Both the position numbers and the translations under genes were made by a program. The notes under the pieces are model-generated. The model saw only the letters and a list, made by a program, of their open reading frames with translations. It did no database searches and had not been told where the DNA came from. DNA of 64,000 bases, from the NCBI GenBank assembly GCA_947683625.1, contig CANTUR010000680.1, forward strand, positions 496,001 through 560,000, written 5' to 3'. Origin of the DNA: Mallotus nudiflorus. Taxonomy: Eukaryota; Streptophyta; Magnoliopsida; Malpighiales; Euphorbiaceae. This document shows, piece by piece, positions 11,497 through 22,000 of the stretch (the first letter of the stretch is position 1; each line of letters begins with the position of its first letter).

Positions 11497-12899
11497 TGAG
11501 CGACCTTGATCGATTGGGCATTCTTCTTTTGTGTTTTTGTCTTTGTTTGTAATTTCTTTTCTGAGGGACATGGCAACTTTACCAAATAGGGACAAGTGAT
11601 TGGTCTCAAAGAGCCAAGATGCTTTTGATTTTGTGGAGTTTCCACTCATTTTTTAGAAAATTAAAAAAAGAAATGGACAATATCGGGTCACTTGGCGAGT
11701 ATTGTCCCCAGTACAGATTTTCAAGTTCAGGAGACTGCATATATTTTTTGGCTATTTCTCATTATGTGATATTTAATGTATAGCTACCATAACACTCTAC
11801 TTTCAGTAATGATAGTTTGTATAGCATTTATACATTACATCAAAAAATAAAGGATAATAAAGTTGAGAATTTTATTACATCGCTTTCCTGATAAAATACA
11901 TATGAAAAGAAAATGATTGTGGAAAAGTAAATATAATATGACTACTCTATAAGGATAACATGATCATTTACATAGTTTATTTGATGAATGATAGGATGAT
12001 CATGCTTGTAGTGGTTATTTATGCAATAATAATGAATGATTATAATATAAAGGATGCATGAGGTCATCACCGGATCGAGAGTATGATGACTCCATTTTGA
12101 GGCATGAACCTTTCACATTATTTATATTTATGATGTGATTTTATGATTTCAAAAATAGAGGATGCAGAGTGATGATGTAAAATGAGCATAATAATGCATA
12201 TATTCTTCACATAGCATGCAAGATTACCAGTCTCATCACACAAGCACAATAGTATTCCTAAATGCTGGTGATAATAAAATAAAATACAGTGCAGTAAAAT
12301 AAACATTCTAAAATGACTGTATGGTCCTTAGACTCAACTCAGCTTGTGTGAACTTTAAAGCTCTAGCTTCGACAGATTATCAAGCTTTCCTCATTGAGAG
12401 GTACAAAATGTCAGTGGAATGATGCTAGACTATATACCTTTAAAGCATGCTTTGACAAAGATGAGATTAGGTTTGGTGGAAAAAGGGATCTAACAACCTA
12501 AAGGAGAGGCTGTGGGAGATCAAAAATTGTATAGGAAAGGGTTTCCTGCGCCTTTGATCGGACTGACTCTTGAGTGTGTGTGTGTCTTCACTTACTTTCC
12601 CCCTCCAAAATAGGGTATAGAGGGGTCTATTTATAGGAAAAATGTGTAGAATAGGGTGGTATAGGCGTGGTCACACATGTGTGAGGGAAAAATTGCCATG
12701 CCAAGTGCGCATGACCATGCATAGGCCACGTGCTCTTGTGCACTTTTCACGCACACTTCGATGCTCTACAAGCTCTTCCTAGGTTCTATATGCACTATTA
12801 TGGATGGTTCTTAGATTTTTGGGCCTTCCAGACTTGTTTTCAGAGTCTGTTTTGCCAAATTCATCTTTGATTTTAGCACATGATACCTAGGGCTATTTA
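11497..12899 (-). repeat. LTR B (Tat family of LTR A, inverted, U3 end missing)
   Basis: Its reverse complement matches LTR A from about 8700 to 10126, including the TATA box, the (CA)n tract, the CCTTTCCTATA block and the terminal GGTCGCTCA. The first 400 bp or so of U3 are absent because LTR Y begins at 12900. The minus frame at 12118-12306 inside it is not a gene. It may be the 3' LTR of the minus-strand element whose 5' LTR is LTR C. Confidence 0.85.
12628..12635 (-). promoter_or_regulatory. TATA box of LTR B
   Basis: TATAAATA on the minus strand, followed by AGACCCC, sits at the same place as in LTR A. Confidence 0.65.
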
Positions 12900-13329
12900 T
12901 GTACTATAGATTGCAAGGTGTTTAGTGCATGCCTAAGATCTTAGGAACTGTGACACTATTTGAGCTCAAGGCTCTAGAGAACACACTAATCACTGTCACA
13001 AAGACATGGCATGGAGATGAGGATTTGCCACCTAGGGTAATAACTAGGACAAATCAAAAAATGGTGGTACTCGATTCCCTAAAAGAAAGCCAGCACCACA
13101 ACTAGGAGATTCTAGGTATGGAATACTAACTTCTTTTAGTCTTGTGTTCTTTTAGAATTACTTCATGAATTACTATCTTATTCTCTACTTACATGTAATT
13201 TCATATAAACCCTTCTTAAAATAATCAACTCCATGCAAACTAGTCATGAAATATACGAGTAAACAATGCTTTCATCAAAATTCCTAGGTTAGTATAATCT
13301 ACATTGATTTTAATTAAATAAGATAAATC

Positions 13330-13740
13330 TACATGTTTTAATTTATAAGTGAGCCTAAAGACTAATGGGCCTAATTCTTATTTAATTTTAATTAAGTGAC
13401 ATTAAGTTTATTTATTTTAATTTTAAAAATGTGCCTAAGTCTACAAATTATGAGTATTTAAATTAGTGGGCCTAATTTTACATATTTTATTCCTAAAGTG
13501 ATCTTAAATATACAAGTTATGGAAAAGGATTTTGTTTAGTAGGCTAAGTCTAAATTTATTAAATTAAGTTAGGTGGGCTTAAGTCTAAATTAACTAAATG
13601 GGCCTAAGTCCTCTCTACCCTAAGTTTAATTCATTATGGGCAAAAAATGCATTTTTATTAATTAAAATCTAGACCTAAATTTATTTAAATAGGTTAGAGC
13701 CTATCATGGGCTTAAAGCCCAAAACATATAAACATAAATA
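13330..13740 (-). repeat. recurrent GGGCCTAAGTCTA words in LTR Y1
   Basis: About eight degenerate copies of TGGGCCTAAGTCTAAAT or close variants occur at irregular spacing. The same field recurs in LTR Y2 at about 62440-62790. It is specific to this LTR family and may be U5/R-proximal repeat sequence. Confidence 0.65.
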
Positions 13741-14620
13741 AAAAAGCCCAAAAAAATAAAACAAATAAATAAAAGATCAAACAATTAATTTTAATTTATT
13801 CTAAAAACCCTAATTTTAATTAAAGTGACTCTAAACAAGCAAGTAAAATAAAATAAAATAATCAACAAGCAACCCTAATTCTAACCACTTAAATCTAATT
13901 CAATTTTAATTAAACAAACCATAATTGTCTCTATTGCCATTAATTTTAATTAATTACCCAATTAAAAACCCTAACTTTACTAACTAATTAATTAAAATAA
14001 AACACACAATCGCACACACACCAAATTTCATTATTCCCACTATTAGAGTTATTACAAAGAACTATTGAAAATAATAAGAAAGGAAAATTAATACAACCCA
14101 AAAATAAAATAAAAAATTTAAAATAATGATAGACAAACTAAATAAAAAGAAACCTAGAAATTATATTTAGCTACAAGGTTCCATCCATGGCATTTCATGG
14201 ACCTTTATGGATTTTATTCTTTGAGTAAACTCATTAAATGATCCTCTCCATAATCACCAACAAAAAAATAAACAATGGTTAGTAAATAAACAAAATAACA
14301 ATAAAAATTAAGTAAAACTAAAATTCATAAGAACAAAATAATAAAATAAAAATAATAAAGAATAAAGAAGGAGAAGATGATTATGGATGCATTATGGTTG
14401 ACTCCTTAGACTAAGATCAATCACCATTATTTTTAGTTGGCCATCAAGAAACTTGTTATTCTTTTCTCCAATATATATTGCTCCTTGCTTAAAAAATATT
14501 AATAAATCATAGAGAAAAAAAGTCTTCAAGAAAGAGAGAGCTCTAAAAGTCAAGTCTTGATAAAAAAGAAGAGAGCTAAAAATCACAAGAGGTGTCCCCT
14601 TTTTAAGAGCCTATGCTCTC

Positions 14621-14628
14621 CTTTTATA
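14621..14628 (-). promoter_or_regulatory. TATA box of LTR Y1
   Basis: On the minus strand the sequence reads CCTATAAAAGGAGAGC, a strong plant TATA context, about 520 bp into the LTR. Confidence 0.6.
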
Positions 14629-14799
14629 GGAAAAACCAAAAAACCCTATGTCCTTTATTTATGAAGAGTTCTAATTTTAAAAGGACATTATTTCCTAAAA
14701 ATTTAGATAAATTCTAAAATAATTTAAGAAAAAATTTAGCCAATCAAAATTTAGAAAAAATATTTTTATATTTTATAAAAATTAAAAAATGGACAAAAA

Positions 14800-14915
14800 A
14801 TGTATAATTCCGATTGGAATTGTGTAATTTCAATAGGAATTACATAATTTTGATCGAAATTACATAATTTTGATTAAAATTACAGAATTCCAATTGGAAT
14901 TCTATAATTCCAATT
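14800..14915 (-). repeat. hairpin-forming cluster in LTR Y1
   Basis: Successive short inverted repeats surround loops such as CGATTG, CAATAG and TGATCG. One is a perfect 20-bp palindrome around CCAATTGG (14884-14903). The equivalent part of LTR Y2 (63835-63910) has the same arrangement with different arm sequences. Confidence 0.65.
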
Positions 14916-15149
14916 TTTTTATAACTTTTAATTACAAAAAGACCCCTAAAAGAATTTAAAATTTTCAATTAGGTCTTAAAAATTATTTCAATTAAGTCCT
15001 TAAAAAAATAATTAAACTTTTTTCAAAATGCATTTAGACTTTTGAGGCTTCAAATTTCAAGTGTTGAAGACCTACTTATAACATTTTCATCATTGGAGTC
15101 CTTTGTTGCATTCATATTTTATTATCCCAAAATTAGGTGTTTATAGTTG

Positions 15150-15158
15150 CCCCCTTTT
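15150..15158 (-). promoter_or_regulatory. polypurine tract before LTR Y1
   Basis: On the minus strand AAAAGGGGG precedes CAAC and the LTR start. This marks LTR Y1 as a 3' LTR of a minus-strand element whose internal region lies at higher coordinates. Confidence 0.6.
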
Positions 15159-15350
15159 GTTGTTGTTTGCTTAACAAATTATGACAAAACAAATAAGCAC
15201 AAAATTTCTTAAGAACAAAGTTTGAGTACTTACATGTTCTCCTTTTTGCTTATGAGTAATTATCAATTCATGATGAATGCTTGTGTTGCCGCAAAACACT
15301 AGGCATAAAATTAAAACACATGAGGAAACACTATACTCAGACGTAGAACA

Positions 15351-16187
15351 TTGGTTTGAAAGGATATATCACACTCTATCGTATAATGTTGATTATACTC
15401 GATCGTATAGTCTGAATTGGAAGGATACATTGTACTCGATCGTACAATGTCGACTGTACTTCGTCATATAATCTGAATGGAAATGACACATTGTAATCGG
15501 TCATACAATGCCAACTACACTTAGTCGTATAGTCTGAATTGACATGACACATTACACTCGATCATACAATGTTGACTACAATTAGTTGTACAATCTGAAT
15601 TGAAATGACACATTGCACTCGGTTGTACAATGTCGACTACACTTGGTTGTATATTCTGAATTGAAATGACACATTGCACTCAGTTGTACAATATTGAATG
15701 TACTCGATCATCTAGTTTGAATTGAAATGACATATTGCACTCGATCTTACAATGTCAACTAAACTTAGTTGTATAGTTTGAATTAAAATGACACATTGCA
15801 CTTGGTCGTACAATGTTGACTATACTCAATTGTATAGTCTGAATTGAAATGACACATTATACTCGATCATACAATGTCGACTATACTCGGTCCTATAGTC
15901 TGAATTGAAATGACACATTGTACTTAATCATACAATGTCGTGTAAACTTGGTCATATAGTCTAAATTGAAAGGACATATTGCACTTGGTTGTACAATGTC
16001 GACTACACTTGATTATATAGTTTGAATTGAAATGACACATTGCACTCGATTATACAATGTTAACTACACTCAGTCATAAAGTTCGAATTTAAATGACACA
16101 TTGCACTTGGTTGTGCTATGTTGACTACACTCAGTTGTATATTCTGAGTAGGCATACACTACACTTGATTGTGTAATGTTGATTTCT
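15351..16187 (-). repeat. 61-bp tandem array with two hairpins per unit
   Basis: About 13.7 copies of a 61-bp unit run head to tail. Each unit holds GAATTGAAATGACA and two inverted repeats: arms CATTGTAC/GTACAATG and arms GACTATAC/GTATAGTC, both around a loop of consensus TYGRTY (TCGATC, TCGGTC and C-to-T derivatives). A perfect first hairpin is at 15428-15449. The array sits 200 bp from the polypurine tract of LTR Y1, in the 3' UTR where Tat elements often carry tandem repeats. Confidence 0.92.
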
Positions 16188-17058
16188 TTTATGATAACAA
16201 TTTAATAATTCAATGAATTATCAAATCATATAGCATTGCAATTTAGGACTAAATTGCAAGAAAAGTGTTGGACTTATATGCAAACCAAGTTAAGGGACTA
16301 AAGTGGATGGTTTCCACTTGAATATAATCTTTGTGTTTTGCCAATTCATTTCTCATTTTTCTATCCATCCATTCCTTTTTTTCTCTTTTTTCTTTTCACT
16401 TGATATTCAACTCTTATTTCTTCAATTGTTTTCTCATCTGACCCCTAATTTGAGATCCGTCTAATTTTATGGCTCGCCCACAATGCAGATTACATGGAAG
16501 CAACTGCATATAATTAGATTTGATCATATCTTGACTACATTTTCCTCAAAATAACCTAGGGCTCAATGAAGAGGAAGAGATACTCCTTTTAACTTGCTTG
16601 CACCACCATAGATGTTCACAGGCTGGAGATGAGGTAAATTTTCTTTCTGTACTTAATTCTACAAAAAGATATATTCCTGTTAGTGTATAAATTAACATAT
16701 TAATGCATGTACTTATAGAATTTTTATTATAAAAAAAATAAATAAAATTGCATAAGATTATTAATCTAAAGATAAAATTTTGAAAAATTGGTATTTACAT
16801 GCTACAGAACTAACAAAACTACAATCAAATTCATGTATTTTCAGTCCAAAATCTCAATTCCAGATCAAAATTTTAGGATTTTAGATCGGGAATCTAGAAA
16901 ACCCATTAGAGATATGGATTTCAAATTAGAAATCTAGAAATTCGATCAAAATTCTAGATTTTTGATTGGAAATCCAGTCTTTCGATCCTTTTTTTTAAAT
17001 AAGAATAATAATCAAGAGCTTATGGGGAAAGTAATCTTCTTGTTTTTTAAATTTTTTT
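16188..17058. other. spacer with a hairpin-rich cluster, no gene
   Basis: No coding similarity is evident. Around 16840-16985 there is a cluster of short inverted repeats on the words GATCGGGAATC, TTCGATCAAAATTC and TTGATTGGAAATC. One has 7-bp arms TCTAGAA/TTCTAGA (16933-16939 and 16952-16958). Confidence 0.6.
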
Positions 17059-19128
17059 AAGAAACCATTGAAGTTCTCGGGTTGCTTTTACTTGGCTCGA
17101 GAACTGTTTCATGATTTATCTAAAGAGGTAGTAAAACATATTTGGGCATCTAGCTTGCGACACTTCATTACTGCTCTACCGACTGCATGAGGTAAGTCAA
17201 ATTACTATTCACCTTTTGCTCTTATCGAGAGGTGGATGGATACCACTCACACCTTCCATACACAATTGGGTGAGCTGACTATTTCTCCTAAGAGCTTTTC
17301 TGCTATCATCGGGATTACATTCAGGGGTACCCCAATTCTTTTTTATATATGCTACTACACTCTTCCAAAGGATGCTAGAAGTTACTATGTTTGTGACTTG
17401 CTCTGGTTTGTTTCGATATGGAAGAATCAGAAGAATGGCTTCTTTCTTCTATTGTTTAGGGTTCAGGAGAATACCCACCAGCACACCTTACCATATCCTT
17501 CCTAAGGTGAGATTCTTCTTATTGATACTATTAGGCACTAGCCTCTTCTATAAGACTACTCACAAGGTTAGCATTGCACTTCTTGGTCCCCTTCAGGATC
17601 TTGCTAGAGTCATTACTTTCAATTAGTGATCTATAGCTCTTGCTTATCTCTAATATAGACTATATATTATTTATAGAGGTGTTGTGATGATGTGAAACTT
17701 TTGGAACATTTTGCATGTATATCTTCTTCATGTCTTCTACCCTTTTTTAATTTTGCTCTTTGACAACCCTTCTCTCATTTTGATTATCATTTCTTTTTAG
17801 ATATAGGGCATTGAGATTGGGGTGATCCGAGGCTTTAGTGCTATTAACTATAAACTGAGTCTTCCACTAATGCAAAGACGAGGTTCTTCTCGCCTAGCTA
17901 GTGTCAACAATGACTTATAGATTTATCAGGACTAGTTGAACTCTTTAGAGTGGGACCTAGTAAGATAAATTTAATTACTAGTATTTGATCAATTGTAAAA
18001 GTGAAATAAAATTTATTCGAATAAATTTACAGTTCAGATCTAATTTTTTGGTTAATGCTGAAGATATCCAGCAATACAGTTTCATGACTACTATTGTGAG
18101 GCTTGAGACTATAAGGATTTTGTTTCTTGGTTATGGTTACTAGATATGGTATCTTAGTGAGCATGTTTATCATTGGCACATAGGACCTACCAGGAGGTGT
18201 TGTCCTTCTTCTATTCCCTCTTCCTTGTTGAGGAGTTATAAACTGATTGGTCATAAGCTCAAAGCAGCTTTTAAAGGATATGACACTTTGACTCTACTCG
18301 AGTGCTCTCACCACTATCTAGAGTATATTCAAGGGAATCTTCTAGAGCAGGTTCCTACAAACCCAGCTGAGGTATGCTTTTTGTCACCATTTCTTGCTAT
18401 CACTTTTCACTTCATCTCTTTCATCACTGCAAATGACATTTATTTTTCTATGCAAGTTGAAGAAGCTACTGATGTTATTATGGAAGAGGTGAAATTGAGA
18501 GGACTGAGTAAGAGGTTGACCATACTTAGTATAGTATAGCTACTCATGGTGATGCTTCCTCAAGTACAATCCTAGGCGATGTTCCCTTACTTGATAGGTT
18601 TATGTTTTACTGGGCTCCTACAATGCAGAACCCTATTGAGTAGCACATGTACTTTGATGCAGCTTAGATTCCTAGCTTTTCTCCTCTTGATGCTTCACAT
18701 GTAAGTGCATCTTGCCTTTTTAATCTCGCATAGACCGATAGTTATTGCTGAATTAGTACCCATTATTTTACAGATCTCTTAGACGTAGACAAAATATTTA
18801 TATAGACTTGCCTTATCCTAAAGATTGTTTACTATATAGATAATAGATAATTAGAGGGTTAGTATTTACAACAAGTATGCAAATGTATGCGTTTTATGCA
18901 TGATTTGCATGATCTTAACTATTCTTAATGCAACAAAGCTATGTTAGAGATCTAGAGCATAAGAATGAGAGGCTTCGTTGATAGCTTGCTAGTCTTAGTT
19001 TCGATGATCATGACGTTAGGACTTTTATGCACCCATATCAGAGCGACGATCCAACTAGAGGGTGGATTCCTTAAGCCAACACTAGAGCTCAAGATGATTG
19101 ATCTTTTATCTTTCAAACTTGTATTTTC
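17059..19128 (+). pseudogene. plant mobile domain (PMD) gene relic, antisense to the minus-strand Tat elements
   Basis: A PMD core starts at about 17160 and reads FALIERWMDTTHTFH, then LGELTISPKSFSAIIGI. After a frameshift near 17505 it continues VRFFLLILLGTSLFY, LLGPLQDLARV and SIALAYL (17505-17650), the standard ALVERW...THTFHL...LLYLLG...ALAHLY order. Weaker coding continues at 18045-18370 (HVYHWHIGP, LLECSHHYLEYIQ) and 18440-18540, with intron-like breaks between, and ends near 19128. It lies antisense to the gag at 20240-22000 and to LTR B, Y1 and C, as in element A. It carries several stops and is not functional. Confidence 0.7.
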
Positions 19129-19254
19129 ATGACTTTATTTTATCTTTCCCCTTTTTCAAAATAAAATGTTCCCCTATTCTAAATGGTTTGTGGACTTTTA
19201 TTTTGGATCAAACCTTAGAATTTAATTAATCTCTCTCTTTTTTTTATCAAAAAT

Positions 19255-19425
19255 TTTTAAAATCCAATCCGGATTATAGATTTTTTATCAAATTTATGGA
19301 ATTCTAATTGAAATTCTAGATTTTCGATTGGATTTATAGAATTTTGATAGGAATTTTGAATTTTTGATCGGGATTCTAAATTTTTTATCAAAAATTTGGT
19401 TTCAGCTCTTCGCTCCTTTTCTATT
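19255..19425 (+). repeat. hairpin-forming cluster downstream of the PMD relic
   Basis: Short inverted repeats follow one another: AATCC/GGATT, GAATT/AATTC and GAAT/GATTC arms around AATC, CTAATTGA and TTTGATCGG. The wording is close to the cluster at 16840-16985 on the other side of the PMD relic. Confidence 0.55.
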
Positions 19426-19550
19426 TTAAGTTCTGATATGAGTTCGATCTGCACATGTAAAATCCTAATTCCATTTAGATTATTCTTTATGCCTACATAA
19501 AGTGCCTGTTAAAAGGATTGTCTCCTATCCTTCTTTTATTGGCTTTCATC

Positions 19551-20200
19551 ATGACACAAGCCACCCTTACTTTGTTGAAGAACTTTCTCTAGAGCCTTAA
19601 TGGAGATGATTGTAATAGACTACTGCCCTATCATGTCAAATCTTTGAAATCTCTTCAGCATTTAAGAATATAACATAATTTGCTGCATGCTGCTACCACC
19701 TTTTAGGACATCAAGAACCACGTACTTACATTTAATGGACAAGAGATGTGTCCATTAATCGAGGAGTTTTCTACTATCCTTGGCTATTCTTTAGACTCGA
19801 TTATTGTGATTTTTCTTCCTAATCTTGAGATGCAATTCCCCAGTAGATTAGTGGCATTCTTTTATATGCCCCCAAGTGACATCTACTTATATATAGATAA
19901 CCCTAGGACTACCAGTCCCTATACTTCTTAGAGGGCATGGGTAGGTCCTCAATACTAGCTTGTGCTTGAATCTTCGTAAGTTATTTAAGGACAATGTCTT
20001 CCTCTTTGACTAGAACTTAATCACTTGTTACTTATTTTCCTTTAAGGGGATCTTTCTCTTTCTCAAGGGGTTGCTATACTCACCAGCTACGAGTCACATT
20101 GTTGACTAATTGGGAGGGCTTCATAGTCGCTTGCTTATCTACTTTTTTATAGTTATTCTGGTCCTAGATGATGATTTCAAAATCATTGGAGTCATACGAC
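19551..20200 (+). pseudogene. DUF7745-like plant transposon-associated ORF, relic
   Basis: From ATG 19551 the frame reads LLHAATTF, then DIKNHVLTFNGQEM and CPLIEEFSTILGYSL before a stop at 19931. The pattern of a W/F-rich AAxxFWDP segment, a phrase like VFxFG, and xLxPTIEEYxxLLG is that of the DUF7745 family, found in plant proteins linked to Tat retrotransposons. In-frame stops occur before 19746. Further similarity (VDLGGLHSRLLIY with a frame change) seems to reach about 20200. It is antisense to, and convergent with, the minus-strand gag at 20240-22000. The family assignment is from memory of its motif and is moderately sure. Confidence 0.5.
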
Positions 20201-20239
20201 TTTATTGATCCCGTGACCTGTAGGTTCTTAGGCTAAATA

Positions 20240-22000
20240 GTATTGTCCACCCTCTCTATGTTCATAAATTCTTCTCCCTATCCTAAGGGTTCTATGTCTT
20301 CTAGATGGTGTGAGTAGTAGAGGGTGATGTGTACTTGACTTTGTAGTCAAACTTCCCAGATGGTTGACCTAGTAAATCCTATACTCCATGGCCACTACCT
20401 GTGTTTACTTCTTATAAGTAGGGGCAATCAATCATTTCACCATTCATAAGGAGAGCTATATCCCTGGCTCTTTTTTGCATTATTAAGTGGGGAAGGAATT
20501 TTTAGGGCATCAAAATGTATTCAAAGGTAGAAGGACATGTTTATCTTCACTAGAGTCATGAGGTTCAGAATGAGGCTCGAGAGTTTATCTTGGGTTTCTT
20601 GGATGACTTGGATTGATTGTTTAACAAGGTCTTTTAGTATATTAGAGGAAATTGTACTGATGGTTAATGGAGGCATGTTTCAATATTTTAGGAGAGGATT
20701 AGTCTTGATGATGGATTATTTTTTGGGTCGTTAATTTTCTCATAGTTAATAAGGTCTTAGATTACATTCTTGAGGGTTATACATGGATTAGTGGTATGAC
20801 TAGGAATTTGGTGAAAGTGGCATAATAGGTTTTGGTCAATATAAGGGGGTTATGGGTTTGGAAAAGACTTAGGCTCTTGAAGCTATAAAAGGTTCTTTTG
20901 TTGATGTCTCTAGAATACTTTGGATAGTAGGATTTGAAGCTTAAGAATTTTCTTAGTGATGTGATGGCATTAACAAATGGTGAACTGTGAATGTTAGGTT
21001 AGATTATGTTTATTTCTATGGCTCAGGTAAAGGTGTTTTGGATATTTGATTGGGTATTACTGTAAAAGGTATTTCTAATTTGTTGAGGTTCCTCATCTTT
21101 AATTCTAATTCCAAGTTAATATAGAGCTTTGAAGTCAAGATAATAAGCAAAGATCATCTATTTTCTAAAATGTAGTAATGACTCTTTGATTCTTAGCTCT
21201 ATCTATTAATCTTTAGGAGGATCGTTTCTCATTTTAACTGCCTTTCCTCGCTATCATGTGACAAAATTAGAGAAAGCTTTACTAAATTTCTATCTCGTGG
21301 TCTTGAGATCTCTACAAGTGCTGTCTAGTTGAGTATTGTATTCATACTGCTTGATGAAATTCTAAGTTAATAGTAGCCAATCGCTTTTCATTTCATCCTC
21401 AAGGTTAAAGAACCATACTCTTAGTCCTTCCTCTAGTGATGTGAAGAAGAATTAAACAATTTAGGATTTTGTAAGATTTGTAGCAACCATGAAGGTAGCA
21501 TATTGCCTTAAATGGACCCTTGGATCCCCAACTCCATCAAACTTAATAAAGTTTAGCTGTTTAAAATCATCTAAGAGGGGTTCATATTTGAACAATGCTA
21601 GGTTCGTAAAGCTTTTGGAGCCATGGTTCCCATTGTCTTTAAAGGCAAATTCCAACTGAGCCATTTTGTTAGCCAATAATTTAACCTCCCCTGCTAATAT
21701 AGGCTTGGTTATATCAGCAATTTTAATAGCTTTTGGTGCATTTTTAAGATCTTGGTAGTAATTATTGTCATTGTCAGCTTAAACTGAAGTGCGGGGAATT
21801 CCCTTTGCTTTATCTACCTTAGGACGAATAGATGCAAAAGCTTCATTTAATGGTGAATTATTCCCATCTCAAGCATTTCTAGCCTTAATTTAGGCTTAAA
21901 GGATTTCGACTATGGTACCATCAGTGAGAAATTTTTGGATCCCTTATTTTAGTTTGTCCTAAAATTACTAACATGAGGTATCTTATTGGTCACTCATGTT
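20240..22000 (-). pseudogene. Tat-type gag relic
   Basis: The clearest part is 21676-21461: MAQLEF, FKQLNFIKFDGVGDP and VHLRQYATFM, the LPKFEKFDGTGDPxxHLxxY signature of Ty3/gypsy gag. Downstream (lower coordinates) come FFTSLEEGLRVWFFNL, NFIKQYEYN and TTRxKFSKAFSNFVT (about 21460-21240), then a TLKNVIxDLI segment near 20770 typical of the Tat gag C-terminus. Stops and frameshifts are frequent. RT, RNase H and integrase are not found between here and the antisense genes, so pol has been lost or lies elsewhere. Confidence 0.7.

Larger units (their letters stand above)
12900..15145 (-). repeat. LTR Y1, a second Tat-like LTR family (minus)
   Basis: It matches 61996-64000 in the same orientation: a shared region with AGTCGCCACC/GGATTTGCCACC, the phrase TACTAACTTCTYTTAGTCTTGTGTTC, many GGGCCTAAGTCT words, CATGGCATTYCATGGA and a hairpin cluster. 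The minus-strand start reads TATAAACACCTAATTTT next to a purine tract, like the TGTAAACACC start of many Tat LTRs. The end (TAGTACA) is aligned with TCTACACA in the second copy. It is about 2.25 kb and is inserted next to, and probably into, LTR B. Confidence 0.75.

Noticed and set aside
15351..16187. CRISPR array
   Set aside because: The repeat is continuous, with no unique spacers, and the context is a plant retrotransposon.
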